Assembly (NCBI RefSeq): GCF_904846155.1
Contig: NZ_CAJGZP010000001.1
Coordinates: 868,001-932,000, forward strand
DNA from: Psychrobacter fulvigenes
GTDB taxonomy: Bacteria > Pseudomonadota > Gammaproteobacteria > Pseudomonadales > Moraxellaceae
Reading direction: 5' to 3'
DNA length: 64,000 nt
Shown: piece by piece, positions 35,796 through 45,278 of the stretch
Position numbering within the stretch: the first letter of the stretch is position 1
How the letters are laid out: each line of letters starts with the position of its first letter
The notes under the pieces: generated by a model
Seen by the model: the letters and a program-made list of their open reading frames with translations, nothing else
The model's database searches: none
What the model was told of the DNA's origin: nothing
Position numbers and translations under genes: made by a program

Positions 35796-36386
35796 ATGAA
35801 TAAGACATTGAAGCGCCTTCAAGTCACTACACTAGGAACTTGTCTGGCTCTAGCTTTAGGCACAGGTGTGATTAGTACCACTGCTCATGCCGTTTCAGCA
35901 GCAAAAGTACGTGCCGCTCAATCTGTCAAGATTAGCTTAAGACAGGCGGTTAGTGTGGCTCTAAGAGATGTTCTTGATGATGTTTCTGTCATCCTAATCA
36001 ATGCAGACTTCGACTATGAAGACAACGACTCTACCAGTGGCGGTGGGGTGTATGATCTTGAGTTTACTGATGGTAAGGCTGAATATAAAGTAAAAGTCGA
36101 CGCGCGCACGGCTCGAGTGGTTGATACGGATACCGATAGTCTAGATGACAGTGAGGCAGATGACTACGAAAGACAAAAAAGAGCAAAGATAAATATTAAA
36201 GATGTTATTAATACCGTAGAAGATCGAGCCGATAGCCTTGTTTTGGGCATTGAATTCATACACAGTCAAGATTATCCTCGACATCCTACCTACTATCAGG
36301 TAGACAGGTTAAGAGGCGACCAAATTATGGAACTTAAAATCAATGCCGAAACAGGCCGAGAATTTGAGCGTAAAATCAAGAGATAA
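35796..36386 (+). CDS. Exported PepSY domain protein
   Basis: A 196-residue periplasmic protein. The signal peptide ends at TTAHA. Two PepSY-like units follow: KISLRQAVSVALRDVLDD with VKVDARTARVVDTD, and INIKDVINTVEDRADSL with MELKINAETGREFE. The second unit is more divergent. It resembles the PepSY protein at 28305 in size and domain number but not closely in sequence. AAGGAGAAAACG precedes the ATG. It is transcribed alone between repeats, with its own terminator at 36406. Confidence 0.88.
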   Translation: MNKTLKRLQVTTLGTCLALALGTGVISTTAHAVSAAKVRAAQSVKISLRQAVSVALRDVLDDVSVILINADFDYEDNDSTSGGGVYDLEFTDGKAEYKVKVDARTARVVDTDTDSLDDSEADDYERQKRAKINIKDVINTVEDRADSLVLGIEFIHSQDYPRHPTYYQVDRLRGDQIMELKINAETGREFERKIKR

Positions 36387-36405
36387 ATCAGCGCCTATCA
36401 ATCAT

Positions 36406-36438
36406 AAAAACCTGCTAATCCTGTTAGCAGGTTTTTTT
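36406..36438 (+). terminator. Terminator after the second PepSY gene
   Basis: AAAACCTGCTAA pairs with TTAGCAGGTTTT over a short loop, followed by a T run. Confidence 0.9.
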
Positions 36439-36474
36439 GGGTAAGCAAATGACATCAATAGCCCGAAAATAATA

Positions 36475-37555
36475 CCAAACCCAACAATTAAAGTTGCGCC
36501 CAGGTACGAGCAGTTAACGACCGAATTCTTTGTGGCTGTTTAAGCAAATTATTCCAAGCCAAGCAAGTGGCATCGACAATAGCCTCATAACTGTCATAAC
36601 AACGATTAGATAGCTCATTTTGCTTAAGGTACTGCCATACTCTCTCAGAGGGATTGAGCTCAGGTGAATAAGGCGGTAGTTTAAGCATAGTGACATTAGC
36701 CTGATTCAAGCTTGGTTGATGCCATAATGCGCCGTCCATCACCACCACCGCATGACGTCCTTTTGGAACGGCTTTACTAATCTCTTGCATATGCAATAAC
36801 ATGGTGTGTTTATTAACGAAAGGCAGTACTAAGCCGACAGCCTTCTTTGTCGCTGGACAAAAGGCACCAAACAGATAAGCGGAATGAAACTGTTGCTGCT
36901 TGATCAGTCGAGGTCGCCCACCGCGGTAATGCCAAACTCTGGTCAATGAGCCTTGTTGTCCTATTCGAGTTTCATCTTGAAACCAGATGTCCACTTGATC
37001 TAGGCTCACATCAGTAGGCAGTGACGCCTTAACCTGTGCTATAAAGTTTTTTTAAAAGCGTCTTGAGCTTGTGGGTCGGCTTTTGGATGCTGACTACGAG
37101 CACTTATCCAACTCATATCAATACGCTTGAGTAGCTCGTAGATACCGTTAACGGTGTAGTGAGCGTTGTAGTGTTCTTTAGCCAATTGCTGAATGTCTTT
37201 GCCGGTTAGACGACCGCCAGCGCGCTTTTCTTGTTCAGAGACTATCATGGCTTTAAAAGCGGCTGTGTCTGCTTCTGCCAATTTGCTGCGACGACCTCGA
37301 CGATGACGATCGTAGAGACTCTCAAGTCCTCGTTCATAATATCGCTTCAATGTCCGTCTGGCAGTTTCAGGATGTATGCAGAGGTCTTTGGCAATATCGT
37401 TGGTGGCTTTGCCTATACTATATTGGTATAAGATGAGCAGGCGTAGTCGGGCTCTGGGATTGCGCTCAGTCTTTGAGTGTTTGCCAAAGTCATGGTCTTC
37501 TAGGTTATGTATTGGTATAGTCATAAGTGGATTATACTATATATTTTGGGTTTGG
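36475..37555 (-). mobile_element. IS630-family insertion sequence (about 1081 bp)
   Basis: The element is bounded by inverted ends CCAAACCCAACA (left) and CCAAACCCAAAA (right, read inward) and flanked by TA on both sides (36473-36474 and 37556-37557), the target duplication of IS630/Tc1-type elements. It holds one transposase in two frames. It lies between the PepSY gene terminator and the hutI stop codon, so no gene is broken. The intact ends and open frames suggest a recent insertion. Confidence 0.85.
36488..37524 (-). CDS. IS630-family transposase in two frames (-1 frameshift)
   Basis: The upstream frame (37524-37039) encodes the helix-turn-helix part (SIGKATNDIAKDLCIHPETA, then ERGLESLYDRHRRGR). 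The downstream frame carries the DDE domain: Asp in IWFQDETRIG, Asp in VVMDGALWHQ, and Glu in LNPSERVWQYL. The frames meet at a run of seven A on the minus strand (37047-37053). A -1 slip there gives a 345-residue protein of normal size. Programmed slippage is reported for some IS630 relatives, but a simple base loss would look the same. Confidence 0.85.
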
Positions 37556-37600
37556 TATAACATTAATTTATTTTCGGCACAAGCTTTAATAGAAACTCTA

Positions 37601-38932
37601 CTAACGCCATTGCCCCTGATACATTACTCCTTTAATAGGATTTAGCCCTATTTGATAAGCAAGGTCAGCAGGGCGCGCGATATCCCATAATGCTAAATCA
37701 GCATCGTAACCCACTTCTATTTTGCCTTTTTTGGCGAGACCTAACGCTTGTGCCGCATGAACAGTTGCCCCTGCCAATACTTCTTCAGTAGTGAGATAAA
37801 ATAATGTACAGCCCATATTCATCGCTAATAACAGCGACGTCAATGGCGAAGTGCCGGGGTTGCAATCTGTTGAAACGGCAATCGGAATTTGATGTTTGCG
37901 CAATGCTTCTATCGGTGGCAGCTTAGTATCACGCAAAGTATAAAAAGCACCTGGCAATAGCACGGCTACCGTGTTGCTTGCGGCCATTTTTTTAATATCG
38001 TCTTCTGCTAAATGCTCAAGATGGTCGCTTGATAGTCCTTGGTATTCTGCTACCAAAGCACTAGCGCCTATGTTTGATAACTGCTCGGAATGCAACTTAA
38101 CTGGTAAGTCTAATGAACGAGCGACTTCAAAGACGCGCTTAATCTGCTCAGCAGTAAAGGCGATGTTTTCACAAAAGCCATCGACTGCATCGACCAAGCC
38201 CTCGCTATGCAAGATTGGTAACCACTGGCAAACTTGCTCGATATACGCATCGGCATTGTCTTTATACTCTGGCGGTAACGCATGGGCGGCCAAATAAGTG
38301 GTGCTAACATGAATGTTGTGTTTGTCGCCGAGCGCGCGGGCGACTTTCAGCATTTTACGTTCAGTTTCTAAATCCAGTCCATAGCCAGATTTGATTTCGA
38401 TACTGGTCACGCCTTCTTTGATGAGCGCGAGCAGGCGTTTTTCACTTTGCGCAAACAATTCTTCCTCATTCGCTGCGCGGGTGGCGCTAACGGTTGAGAC
38501 AATGCCGCCACCTTGTGCCGCGATATCTTGATAACTGGCACCTTGCAATCGCGCTTCGAACTCGTTGCTGCGGTTACCGCCATAAACGATATGGGTATGA
38601 CAATCGATGAGTCCGGGCGTGACCCAGTTGCCGTAAACATCTTTGATTTGATCGCTTTTATAATGAGTAAGATGCGGCTTTATTTGCTCATGCGTACCAA
38701 CCCATGCAATTTTGCCGTCTTTGATACCGATAGCGGCGTTTTCTAACTGACCATAAGGGGTGCTTTTATTTTGATCATTGCTTTGATTGGCGCTTTGGTT
38801 GTCGCGATAAATATCAAACCCGTATTGTGCTGAAAAGGTGGCAAGATTGGCATTGATAATGAGGTGGTCAAATGATATCAAAGTGGAATCATTTGTAGGC
38901 ATTTGGTCTGTAGGATTTATTGTATTAGTCAT
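37601..38932 (-). CDS. hutI: Imidazolonepropionase HutI
   Basis: HutI opens the imidazolone ring in the third step of histidine breakdown, giving N-formimidoyl-glutamate. It is an amidohydrolase with metal ligands in GLIDCHTHIVYGGNR. The NRSNEFEARLQGASYQDIA segment, TTYLAAHALPPEY and the late STDCNPGTSP are family marks. At 443 residues it is slightly longer than usual, because of an Asn/Gln/Ser-rich insert of about 20 residues (about 45-63). A GCAGGAGCACATT site precedes the ATG. It is the last gene of the hutUHGI series; two repeats separate it from hutG. Confidence 0.96.
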   Translation of the reverse strand: MTNTINPTDQMPTNDSTLISFDHLIINANLATFSAQYGFDIYRDNQSANQSNDQNKSTPYGQLENAAIGIKDGKIAWVGTHEQIKPHLTHYKSDQIKDVYGNWVTPGLIDCHTHIVYGGNRSNEFEARLQGASYQDIAAQGGGIVSTVSATRAANEEELFAQSEKRLLALIKEGVTSIEIKSGYGLDLETERKMLKVARALGDKHNIHVSTTYLAAHALPPEYKDNADAYIEQVCQWLPILHSEGLVDAVDGFCENIAFTAEQIKRVFEVARSLDLPVKLHSEQLSNIGASALVAEYQGLSSDHLEHLAEDDIKKMAASNTVAVLLPGAFYTLRDTKLPPIEALRKHQIPIAVSTDCNPGTSPLTSLLLAMNMGCTLFYLTTEEVLAGATVHAAQALGLAKKGKIEVGYDADLALWDIARPADLAYQIGLNPIKGVMYQGQWR

Positions 38933-38973
38933 AATGTGCTCCTGCTTATTAGTATAGATTTAGTGCAGCCATC

Positions 38974-39105
38974 CATAGTCCGTTTACTTTAAAACAGACA
39001 TTGTGTCGTTGGTAAAAACGCTTCTTGCTGTGGTGCTGCTGACAGAGGATGTGCAAAATTTACTTCAGTAGCCTTGTACGGTTGGTTTATTTTAAAAATG
39101 CTATA
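38974..39105. repeat. CATAGTC-ended element, 132 bp
   Basis: The left end CATAGTCCGTTTACTTTAAA resembles the left end of the Correia-like copies. The right end is TTTTAAAAATGCTATA. The core (about 39015-39072, with ACAGAGGATGTGCAAAATTT) resembles the core of the element at 425-563 (CCAGAGGCTGCGTAAAATTC). It links the two repeat types. It fills most of the hutI-hutG gap. Confidence 0.5.
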
Positions 39106-39107
39106 GC

Positions 39108-39180
39108 GTGACTGGTACAAATTTTACTCGCTTGTTGTGCGCAAGCGAGACAAAGGCTTCGCAAAATTCATTCCAGTCAC
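39108..39180. repeat. Palindromic repeat, 73 bp, back to back with the previous element
   Basis: GTGACTGG (39108-39115) pairs with CCAGTCAC (39173-39180). An inner stem CTCGCTTG/CAAGCGAG lies at 39127-39149. The sequence CTGGTACAAATTTTACTCGC and GCTTCGCAAAATTCATTCCA match the core at 471-527 closely. In that copy the outer stem has a different sequence but stays paired. Confidence 0.6.
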
Positions 39181-39222
39181 TTGTATAAATATTCATAACA
39201 CTTTTATTCTGTATCGATTTAT

Positions 39223-40338
39223 TTATACTAAAAGTAAATGCTGCTCGATAATAGTCGCCAAGAGGCGAGCGGCAACTTTGCAGCTGCGCGCATCAACATC
39301 AAAGGTTGGATTAATCTCGGCAATGTCAGCCATTTTTACTTTGCCTGATGCCATGATACGTTTGACCGCGCGCTCAACGAAGCTCAGCTCAATACCATAG
39401 GCGGCTGGCGCACTGACACCAGGTACGATGCTCGATGGCAAGCAATCCATATCAATGGTTAAGTAGATCACATCAACGTCATTGATAAAATTTTCTATTT
39501 GAGCAGCAATTTTTTTCCACTTTTTGTTGGTGCAATCTTCGTCACTGATAATGTGTACGCCTAACTGCTCAGCACGGTCGAAGAGCGCGGCAGTATTGGA
39601 AAACCGACTGACGCCAATACAGCAATAGTTAAATGGCTGATCCTGTTCATTAAGGTGCTCGGCTATTTGGCGAAATGGCGTACCAGACGTGGCGACATCA
39701 GATTGGCGAATATCTAGATGAGCGTCAAAGTTAATCACCCCGATGGTAGGCATTGTGCTTGCATGGCTTTTAACATGGCTTTCAACATTATTTTCAAAAT
39801 AGTTTTCGACATTGCTAACGTTATTAGTAGGCTGATCGGTTTCTGATGACAGCGCCTGCCATAATCCTACAAAACTGCCATAAGCGATGGCATGACCACC
39901 ACCAAGCCCAATAGGTAGGCCGCCTTGCTGGATAATATGACTTATCTTATCGGCATATTTTACTTGAGCTTGCTCAAGAGTACGCTCGGCAAAATCATCA
40001 TTATCATGACAATGGATATCGCCAGCATCACCTAGTAGAGTCGGCAATTGACCATCAAAGCGTTGTTGTAACTCAGCGATGACTGGCAGCGCTGCAAAAG
40101 CCTGACGAATCAAGGGCGGAGCCGCTCTGGCACCTACGCGTCCTTGATTGCGTCTGACACCTTGGTCACAAGCGAATCCGACCAGTCCAATGCGCTGACC
40201 GTTTTGCTGACTGGTGCTATCAAAGTCATAAGGCTGAGCTATTTGATACCAGTAGCGGGCGCGCGCAGTTTCAAACGGCTCAGCACGGCCTGTCCACCGA
40301 CTCATATCAGCTGCAGTGTGGCTAACGGCTATTGTCAT
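39223..40338 (-). CDS. hutG: Formimidoylglutamase HutG
   Basis: HutG hydrolyses N-formimidoyl-glutamate to glutamate and formamide, the last step of this histidine route. It belongs to the arginase/ureohydrolase family and binds two manganese ions; the ligand motifs are GGGHAIAYGSF, INFDAHLDIRQ and TIDMDCLPSSIVPGVSAPA. At 371 residues it is longer than usual; a polar insert (about 183-205, rich in Asn, Val and Ser with repeated NVE/ESHVKSH wording) lies before the second motif. An excellent AAAGGAGGT site precedes the ATG. Confidence 0.95.
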   Translation of the reverse strand: MTIAVSHTAADMSRWTGRAEPFETARARYWYQIAQPYDFDSTSQQNGQRIGLVGFACDQGVRRNQGRVGARAAPPLIRQAFAALPVIAELQQRFDGQLPTLLGDAGDIHCHDNDDFAERTLEQAQVKYADKISHIIQQGGLPIGLGGGHAIAYGSFVGLWQALSSETDQPTNNVSNVENYFENNVESHVKSHASTMPTIGVINFDAHLDIRQSDVATSGTPFRQIAEHLNEQDQPFNYCCIGVSRFSNTAALFDRAEQLGVHIISDEDCTNKKWKKIAAQIENFINDVDVIYLTIDMDCLPSSIVPGVSAPAAYGIELSFVERAVKRIMASGKVKMADIAEINPTFDVDARSCKVAARLLATIIEQHLLLV

Positions 40339-40368
40339 TGTTGACCTCCTTTCATAATATAAAACCTG

Positions 40369-40417
40369 ACTCTCAATTTAGTATGGCTTATGCCAATAAA
40401 GCTAGATGGTTGAGAGT
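40369..40417. repeat. ACTCTCAA/TTGAGAGT inverted repeat
   Basis: ACTCTCAA (40369-40376) and TTGAGAGT (40410-40417) flank a 33-bp centre containing TAGTATGG. The same ends, and the same CCATACTA next to them, flank the hairpin at 22128-22250. Confidence 0.55.
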
Positions 40418-40431
40418 GGGTTTTATATATA

Positions 40432-40579
40432 AAATTTGGTGGTGTGTCAAAAAGTATGCTGATTAAAATTTGAACAATTTTTGAAGCCTTGAAAGCCCTA
40501 TAGAATCAGAGAACTTAGCATAGATTTCGTATTGACTTTTATCGCCAGCATACTTTTTAGAACACCACCTAAAATTTTT
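40432..40579. repeat. 148-bp inverted-repeat element abutting the hutH stop codon
   Basis: The left arm, about 40432-40461 (with TTGGTGGTGT and AAAAAGTATGCTG), is the inverse of the right arm, about 40546-40579 (CAGCATACTTTTT and ACACCACCTAAAATTTT), with a few mismatches. The 85-bp centre has no gene. It resembles a MITE and may also act as the hutH terminator. Confidence 0.6.
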
Positions 40580-42142
40580 CTATTTAGACTCATACCAATC
40601 ACTACGCAGTGACTGCCAATATTCGGTGAGCGTACCATCTAATACCAGCTGCTTTGCGGCTTCGATATCAGGCGCTAGGTAGCGATCTTTATCATAAAAA
40701 GTGACTTGCTCGCGTAGTTTCTGATGCGCTGTCTGTAATGGCTCTGAAGTATCTAGTCCACGATGGAAGTCGATACCTTGACCAGCAGCCAATAGCTCAA
40801 TACCAACGATGGTAGCGGTATTTTGCGCCATCTCATATAGGCGGCGCGCACAATAGGTTGCCATCGATACATGGTCTTCTTGGTTGGCAGAAGTTGGAAT
40901 GCTATCAACGCTGCCAGGATGGGCGATAGACTTGTTCTCTGAAGCTAGCGCCGCTGCGGTCACATGGGCAATCATAAAGCCTGAGTTTACCCCCGCATTA
41001 TCCACCAAGAATGGCGGTAGGCCACCTGACAAGGTTGCATCAATTAATAAAGCCACACGGCGCTCAGACATAGAGCCAATCTCGGCTATTGCCAATGCTA
41101 AAATATCTGCAGCAAAAGCAACTGGCTCAGCATGAAAGTTACCACCTGAGATAGCCACTGGGCCATCATCGTTAGTGAAAATCAGCGGATTATCGGTCAC
41201 CGCATTAGATTCAATTAATAAAGTCTTGCCTGCTTGGTTGATGATATCAAGGCAAGCACCCATGACTTGTGGCTGGCAGCGTAAGCAATAAGGGTCTTGT
41301 ACTCTATCGTCTTGCTCACCATCATGGGAGGCGCGAATAGCACTGCCTTTAATCAGCTGACGATGCGCTTTAGCGATTTCAATTTGCCCATGATGACCAC
41401 GCACTTCATGAATACGTGCGTCAAATGGGGCATCCGAGCCTTTGGCGGCATCAATAGACATGGAGCCGACGATGGTGGCTGTCTCAAGTAAATCTCGCGC
41501 TAAGAAATAACCGCGCAATGCCAGTGCGGTGGATACTTGGGTGCCGTTAATCAAGGCAAGACCTTCCTTTGCCGCAAGAGTAATGGGCTCAAGACCATGC
41601 TGCGCTAATGCCTCAGCAGCGGGTACTTTTTTGCCGCCAACATAGACGTCGCCTTCGCCCATCATGGCCAGCGTCATATGCGATAAAGGTGCTAAGTCAC
41701 CAGAGGCGCCAACGGAGCCTTTGGCAGGAATGTTTGGCGTAATTTGATTATTAATTAAGCCAAGTAAGCTATCGACCACAGCGCGTCGGACGCCAGAGAC
41801 GCCCTGCGCGAGGCTAGCAACTTTCATCACCATAATTAGCCTGACCACGTTGTCTGGTAGCGCCTCGCCAGTACCCACTGAGTGAGAAACAATAAGGTTA
41901 CGCTGCAGTAGCTCAAGCTGATCATCACTGATACGGGTTTTTGCTAATAGGCCAAAACCGGTATTGATACCATAAGCGCTTTTATCACGCGCAATAATGG
42001 TACGTACATCTTCATGCGAGGCATCTATCGCCTCATAAGCACTGTCGGGTAGCGTCAATATGACAGGTTGCTCATAAATATCGCGCAACATCTCAAAGCT
42101 TAATTGGCGTGGGTGTAGGGTTAGTTTTTTGATATCAGTCAT
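40580..42142 (-). CDS. hutH: Histidine ammonia-lyase HutH
   Basis: HutH removes ammonia from histidine to give urocanate, the first step of the pathway. The self-made MIO cofactor arises from Ala-Ser-Gly in [15 protein letters not shown] (about residues 142-156). YGINTGFG near the N-terminus, [15 protein letters not shown] and the late [11 protein letters not shown] segment are family marks. The 520-residue length is normal. It follows hutU by 55 bp on the same strand and is followed by an inverted-repeat element before hutG. Confidence 0.98.
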   Translation of the reverse strand: MTDIKKLTLHPRQLSFEMLRDIYEQPVILTLPDSAYEAIDASHEDVRTIIARDKSAYGINTGFGLLAKTRISDDQLELLQRNLIVSHSVGTGEALPDNVVRLIMVMKVASLAQGVSGVRRAVVDSLLGLINNQITPNIPAKGSVGASGDLAPLSHMTLAMMGEGDVYVGGKKVPAAEALAQHGLEPITLAAKEGLALINGTQVSTALALRGYFLARDLLETATIVGSMSIDAAKGSDAPFDARIHEVRGHHGQIEIAKAHRQLIKGSAIRASHDGEQDDRVQDPYCLRCQPQVMGACLDIINQAGKTLLIESNAVTDNPLIFTNDDGPVAISGGNFHAEPVAFAADILALAIAEIGSMSERRVALLIDATLSGGLPPFLVDNAGVNSGFMIAHVTAAALASENKSIAHPGSVDSIPTSANQEDHVSMATYCARRLYEMAQNTATIVGIELLAAGQGIDFHRGLDTSEPLQTAHQKLREQVTFYDKDRYLAPDIEAAKQLVLDGTLTEYWQSLRSDWYESK

Positions 42143-42197
42143 GCGAGTTATCCTAGTTATATAACTATTTATTTTTATAGTGTAAAAGTGGTTTGTT

Positions 42198-43931
42198 CTA
42201 TTTAATCATCGGTAGATTTAAGCCGTAGTCTTTCGCTGTTTTGATAGCCAGCTCATAGCCTGCATCCGCATGACGCATCACACCTGAGCCGCAATCATTG
42301 ACCAGTACTCGCGCCAAGCGCTTGGCAGCCGCATCTGTGCCGTCAGCGACGATGACCATGCCAGAGTGCTGCGAGTAACCCATACCTACGCCGCCGCCAT
42401 GATGCAATGACACCCAAGTGGCGCCGCCTGCGACATTGAGCATGCCATTTAATAATGCCCAGTCAGACACAGCGTCCGAGCCATCTTTCATACTTTCTGT
42501 TTCGCGGTTTGGGCTGGCAACAGAGCCAGTATCCAAATGGTCACGGCCGATAACGATAGGACCTTTTAGCTCACCATTTTTAACCATCTCATTAAATGCC
42601 AAGCCTGCTTTGTCTCGTTCACCAAGACCTAACCAGCAGATACGCGCTGGCAAGCCTTGAAATTGAATACGTTCTTTCGCCATGTCTAGCCAGCGATGAA
42701 TATGCTGATTTTCAGGGAACAGCTCTTTAATTTTTTGATCGGTTTTGTAGATATCTTCTGGATCACCTGATAATGCGACCCAGCGGAATGGGCCTTTGCC
42801 TTGGCAAAACAGCGGACGAATATAAGCAGGAACAAAACCTGGGAAATTAAAGGCGTTTTTTACCCCTTCATCAAAGGCAACTTGACGAATGTTATTACCA
42901 TAATCAGTCGTTGGGATACCCATTTCTTGTAGATCTAGCATGGCCTGCACGTGTACGGCACAAGATGCGGCGGCATCTTTGGTTAAGGCGGCATGTTGGT
43001 CTGGATTTTCTTGTGCTGCTTTCCATTCTTCAACTGTCCAGCCACTTGGTAGATAGCCATTGATCAAATCATGAGCAGAAGTTTGATCAGTGACTAAGTC
43101 AGGTTTTATCTCGCCTGCATTGGCACGCTTGACCATCTCAGGCAAGATGTCTGCAGCGTTACCAAGTAGCGCGATTGAGACCGCTTCACCTGCATCCGTA
43201 TGCTGCTTAATCAGCTCATAAGCATGGTCAAGATCGTCTGCTTGCTTATCGACGTAACCAGTACGCAAACGGAAATCAATACTAGACTGCTGGCACTCGA
43301 TGTTTAGAGAAGTCGCGCCAGCAAAGGTCGCCGCTAATGGCTGTGCGCCGCCCATACCACCAAGACCTGCGGTCAAAATCCAGCGTCCGCTCCAGTCGCC
43401 ATCATAATGCTGGCGACCTGCTTCGACAAAGGTCTCGTAAGTGCCTTGCACGATGCCTTGGGTGCCGATATATATCCAGCTACCGGCAGTCATCTGACCA
43501 TACATAAATAGGTCTTTGCGATCCAGCTCATTGAAATGCTCCCACGTTGCCCAGCGCGGAACAAGGTTGGAGTTGGCAATCAATACGCGCGGTGCATTTT
43601 CATGAGTTTGAAAGACGCCAACCGGTTTGCCTGATTGCACGAGTAATGTCTCATCGTCTTCTAGTTCTTTGAGTGACGCGAGTATTTGATCATAGCTTTC
43701 CCAGTTACGGGCTGCACGTCCGATACCGCCATACACAACCAAGCTTTTTGGGTTTTCAGCGACGTCAGGGTGTAGGTTATTTTGCAGCATGCGATAAGGG
43801 GCTTCGGTCAGCCAGCTTTTGCAATTCAGCGTACTGCCAGTAGGCGCAGCAATATTACGACTCTCATCACGACGCGTAAATTCATTATTGTTGCTGGTGC
43901 CGTTGTTGCTCATTTCATTGTCAGTAATCAT
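42198..43931 (-). CDS. hutU: Urocanate hydratase HutU
   Basis: HutU converts urocanate to imidazolonepropionate with a tightly bound NAD used as an electrophile. The 577-residue protein has [36 protein letters not shown] (NAD loop) and the late [20 protein letters not shown] region with its catalytic cysteine. [15 protein letters not shown] follows. The frame is open to ATG 43973, but AAGGA seven bases before ATG 43931 supports the later start. It is the first gene of hutUHGI and lies opposite hutC, with the HutC palindrome between them. Confidence 0.97.
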   Translation of the reverse strand: MITDNEMSNNGTSNNNEFTRRDESRNIAAPTGSTLNCKSWLTEAPYRMLQNNLHPDVAENPKSLVVYGGIGRAARNWESYDQILASLKELEDDETLLVQSGKPVGVFQTHENAPRVLIANSNLVPRWATWEHFNELDRKDLFMYGQMTAGSWIYIGTQGIVQGTYETFVEAGRQHYDGDWSGRWILTAGLGGMGGAQPLAATFAGATSLNIECQQSSIDFRLRTGYVDKQADDLDHAYELIKQHTDAGEAVSIALLGNAADILPEMVKRANAGEIKPDLVTDQTSAHDLINGYLPSGWTVEEWKAAQENPDQHAALTKDAAASCAVHVQAMLDLQEMGIPTTDYGNNIRQVAFDEGVKNAFNFPGFVPAYIRPLFCQGKGPFRWVALSGDPEDIYKTDQKIKELFPENQHIHRWLDMAKERIQFQGLPARICWLGLGERDKAGLAFNEMVKNGELKGPIVIGRDHLDTGSVASPNRETESMKDGSDAVSDWALLNGMLNVAGGATWVSLHHGGGVGMGYSQHSGMVIVADGTDAAAKRLARVLVNDCGSGVMRHADAGYELAIKTAKDYGLNLPMIK

Positions 43932-44005
43932 GATCATATCCTTGTGATTGTCTATACAGTTCGCTGGTGACATTTTAGTAGTAGCATTATTTGGTATAAC
44001 GTAAG

Positions 44006-44017
44006 TTGTATATACAA
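44006..44017. promoter_or_regulatory. HutC-type operator
   Basis: The perfect palindrome TTGTATATACAA lies between hutU and hutC, 75 bp upstream of the hutU start. The known HutC binding site has the core TGTATATACA. It would allow repression of hutUHGI and perhaps of hutC, lifted by urocanate. Confidence 0.75.
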
Positions 44018-44213
44018 ATTATCAAAGATTATTTTCTCATGCAAGCATTTTTTTATAAATAGTTAAATTATTTATGAAGTTGCTTTGTTAGATAGGCTGT
44101 ACTCATGGTGATTATGATAATGGTCATGATATTATGTCAGCACTTTTATAGCGGTATAGTGACACAATCGAAGACGACGGTTGAAGACGAGCATGACAAA
44201 GGTGAAGCGTGAC

Positions 44214-44945
44214 ATGACAAAAACAGTCCCAGCATATCAGCGGATTAAAAACGCAATATTGGATAATATCCATTCTGGAAAATGGCAGGCGGGCGAAGCT
44301 ATCTCTACCGAAATGGCGTTGGCAGAAGAGTTTGGCGTATCGCGAATGACAGTAAACCGCGCCTTAAAAGAGTTAAGTGAAGAGCGGGTATTAGAGCGTC
44401 GGCAAGGGTCGGGGACATTTGTCGCACAGCAGCAGTTCAATCATACCTTTGTAGAAGTGCGTAATATTGCTCAAGATTTAAAGTCGGCCAATCGCGATTA
44501 TCAAGCACAAGTGCTGAGCAAACGCGCTATTACCGCGAGCATGTTAGATGATGAAATGCGCCGTAAATTTGATATTGATGCACATGAAGTTGATAGTACT
44601 GAAGCGGCTATTTTATATGAAGTAAAAATCATTCATTTTGCCGATGGTCAGCCGATACAGTTTGAAGAGCGTTGGGTAGATGCGACAAAAGTACCAGCGT
44701 TCATTGAGCAAGATTTTAGCGTGGTGAATACCAGCGACTATCTCATTGCCGAAAGCCCACTTGAGCGTGGTAACTATACCATTCGAGCCTTAGCAGCACC
44801 TGATGAGATCGCTGATGCGCTACAGATTGCACCGCAGTCACCGACGTTAGTGCTACGTCGTCAGACTTATTCAGCAGGGAAGGTATTGACCTTTGTGAAG
44901 ATGTGGCATGCAGGGGATCGCTATCAGTTTTCGGGAGAGTTATAA
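44214..44945 (+). CDS. hutC: Histidine utilisation repressor HutC (GntR family)
   Basis: A GntR regulator of the HutC subfamily (243 residues from this start). The DNA-binding part reads YQRIKNAILDNIHSGKW, then EMALAEEFGVSRMTVNRAL and ERRQGSGTFVA. The C-terminal UTRA domain (about 85-240) binds urocanate in known homologues; IQFEERWVDATKVPAF and PTLVLRRQTYSAGKVLTF lie there. ATG 44193 is a possible earlier start, but AAAGGTG before ATG 44214 favours this one. It faces hutU across a HutC-type palindrome. Confidence 0.93.
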   Translation: MTKTVPAYQRIKNAILDNIHSGKWQAGEAISTEMALAEEFGVSRMTVNRALKELSEERVLERRQGSGTFVAQQQFNHTFVEVRNIAQDLKSANRDYQAQVLSKRAITASMLDDEMRRKFDIDAHEVDSTEAAILYEVKIIHFADGQPIQFEERWVDATKVPAFIEQDFSVVNTSDYLIAESPLERGNYTIRALAAPDEIADALQIAPQSPTLVLRRQTYSAGKVLTFVKMWHAGDRYQFSGEL

Positions 44946-45009
44946 CGATTTTACGCATGCTCACTTTTTTTGTACGGTTATTCTTGTCGCAGTAGGATAG
45001 TATATGAGC

Positions 45010-45211
45010 TATAGCTAGTTGAAAACGAAACTGTCATAAGTTCAATAGCACATCCTCATATTTTTGCTTCTTCTATTTAGGACTAACCATACATCTAATT
45101 TTACTGTGAAGAATAATATAAAATGGTATTGAAAAAATGCTCAATATCCTCAAATCGGGCAATCAAAGCCAGGTATTATAATGAATATTTTATTGTAGTA
45201 TTTTGACTATA
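45010..45211. repeat. Possible TATAG-ended element upstream of the amino acid importer
   Basis: The left end TATAGCTAGTTGAAAACGAA resembles the left end of the element at 425 (TATAGTCAGTTGAAAATAAA). A GACTATA lies at 45205-45211. The middle matches nothing else, so the boundaries are uncertain. The end carries TTGACT (45203-45208), which could be a -35 box, with TTTTAT downstream, 67 bp before the importer start. This covers most of the 333-bp gap after hutC. Confidence 0.35.
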
Positions 45212-45278
45212 GGGTCTTATCCCATTTTTTATGCCTGATATACTTTTGCATCACTCACTTATCATATAAGGACGCCTT

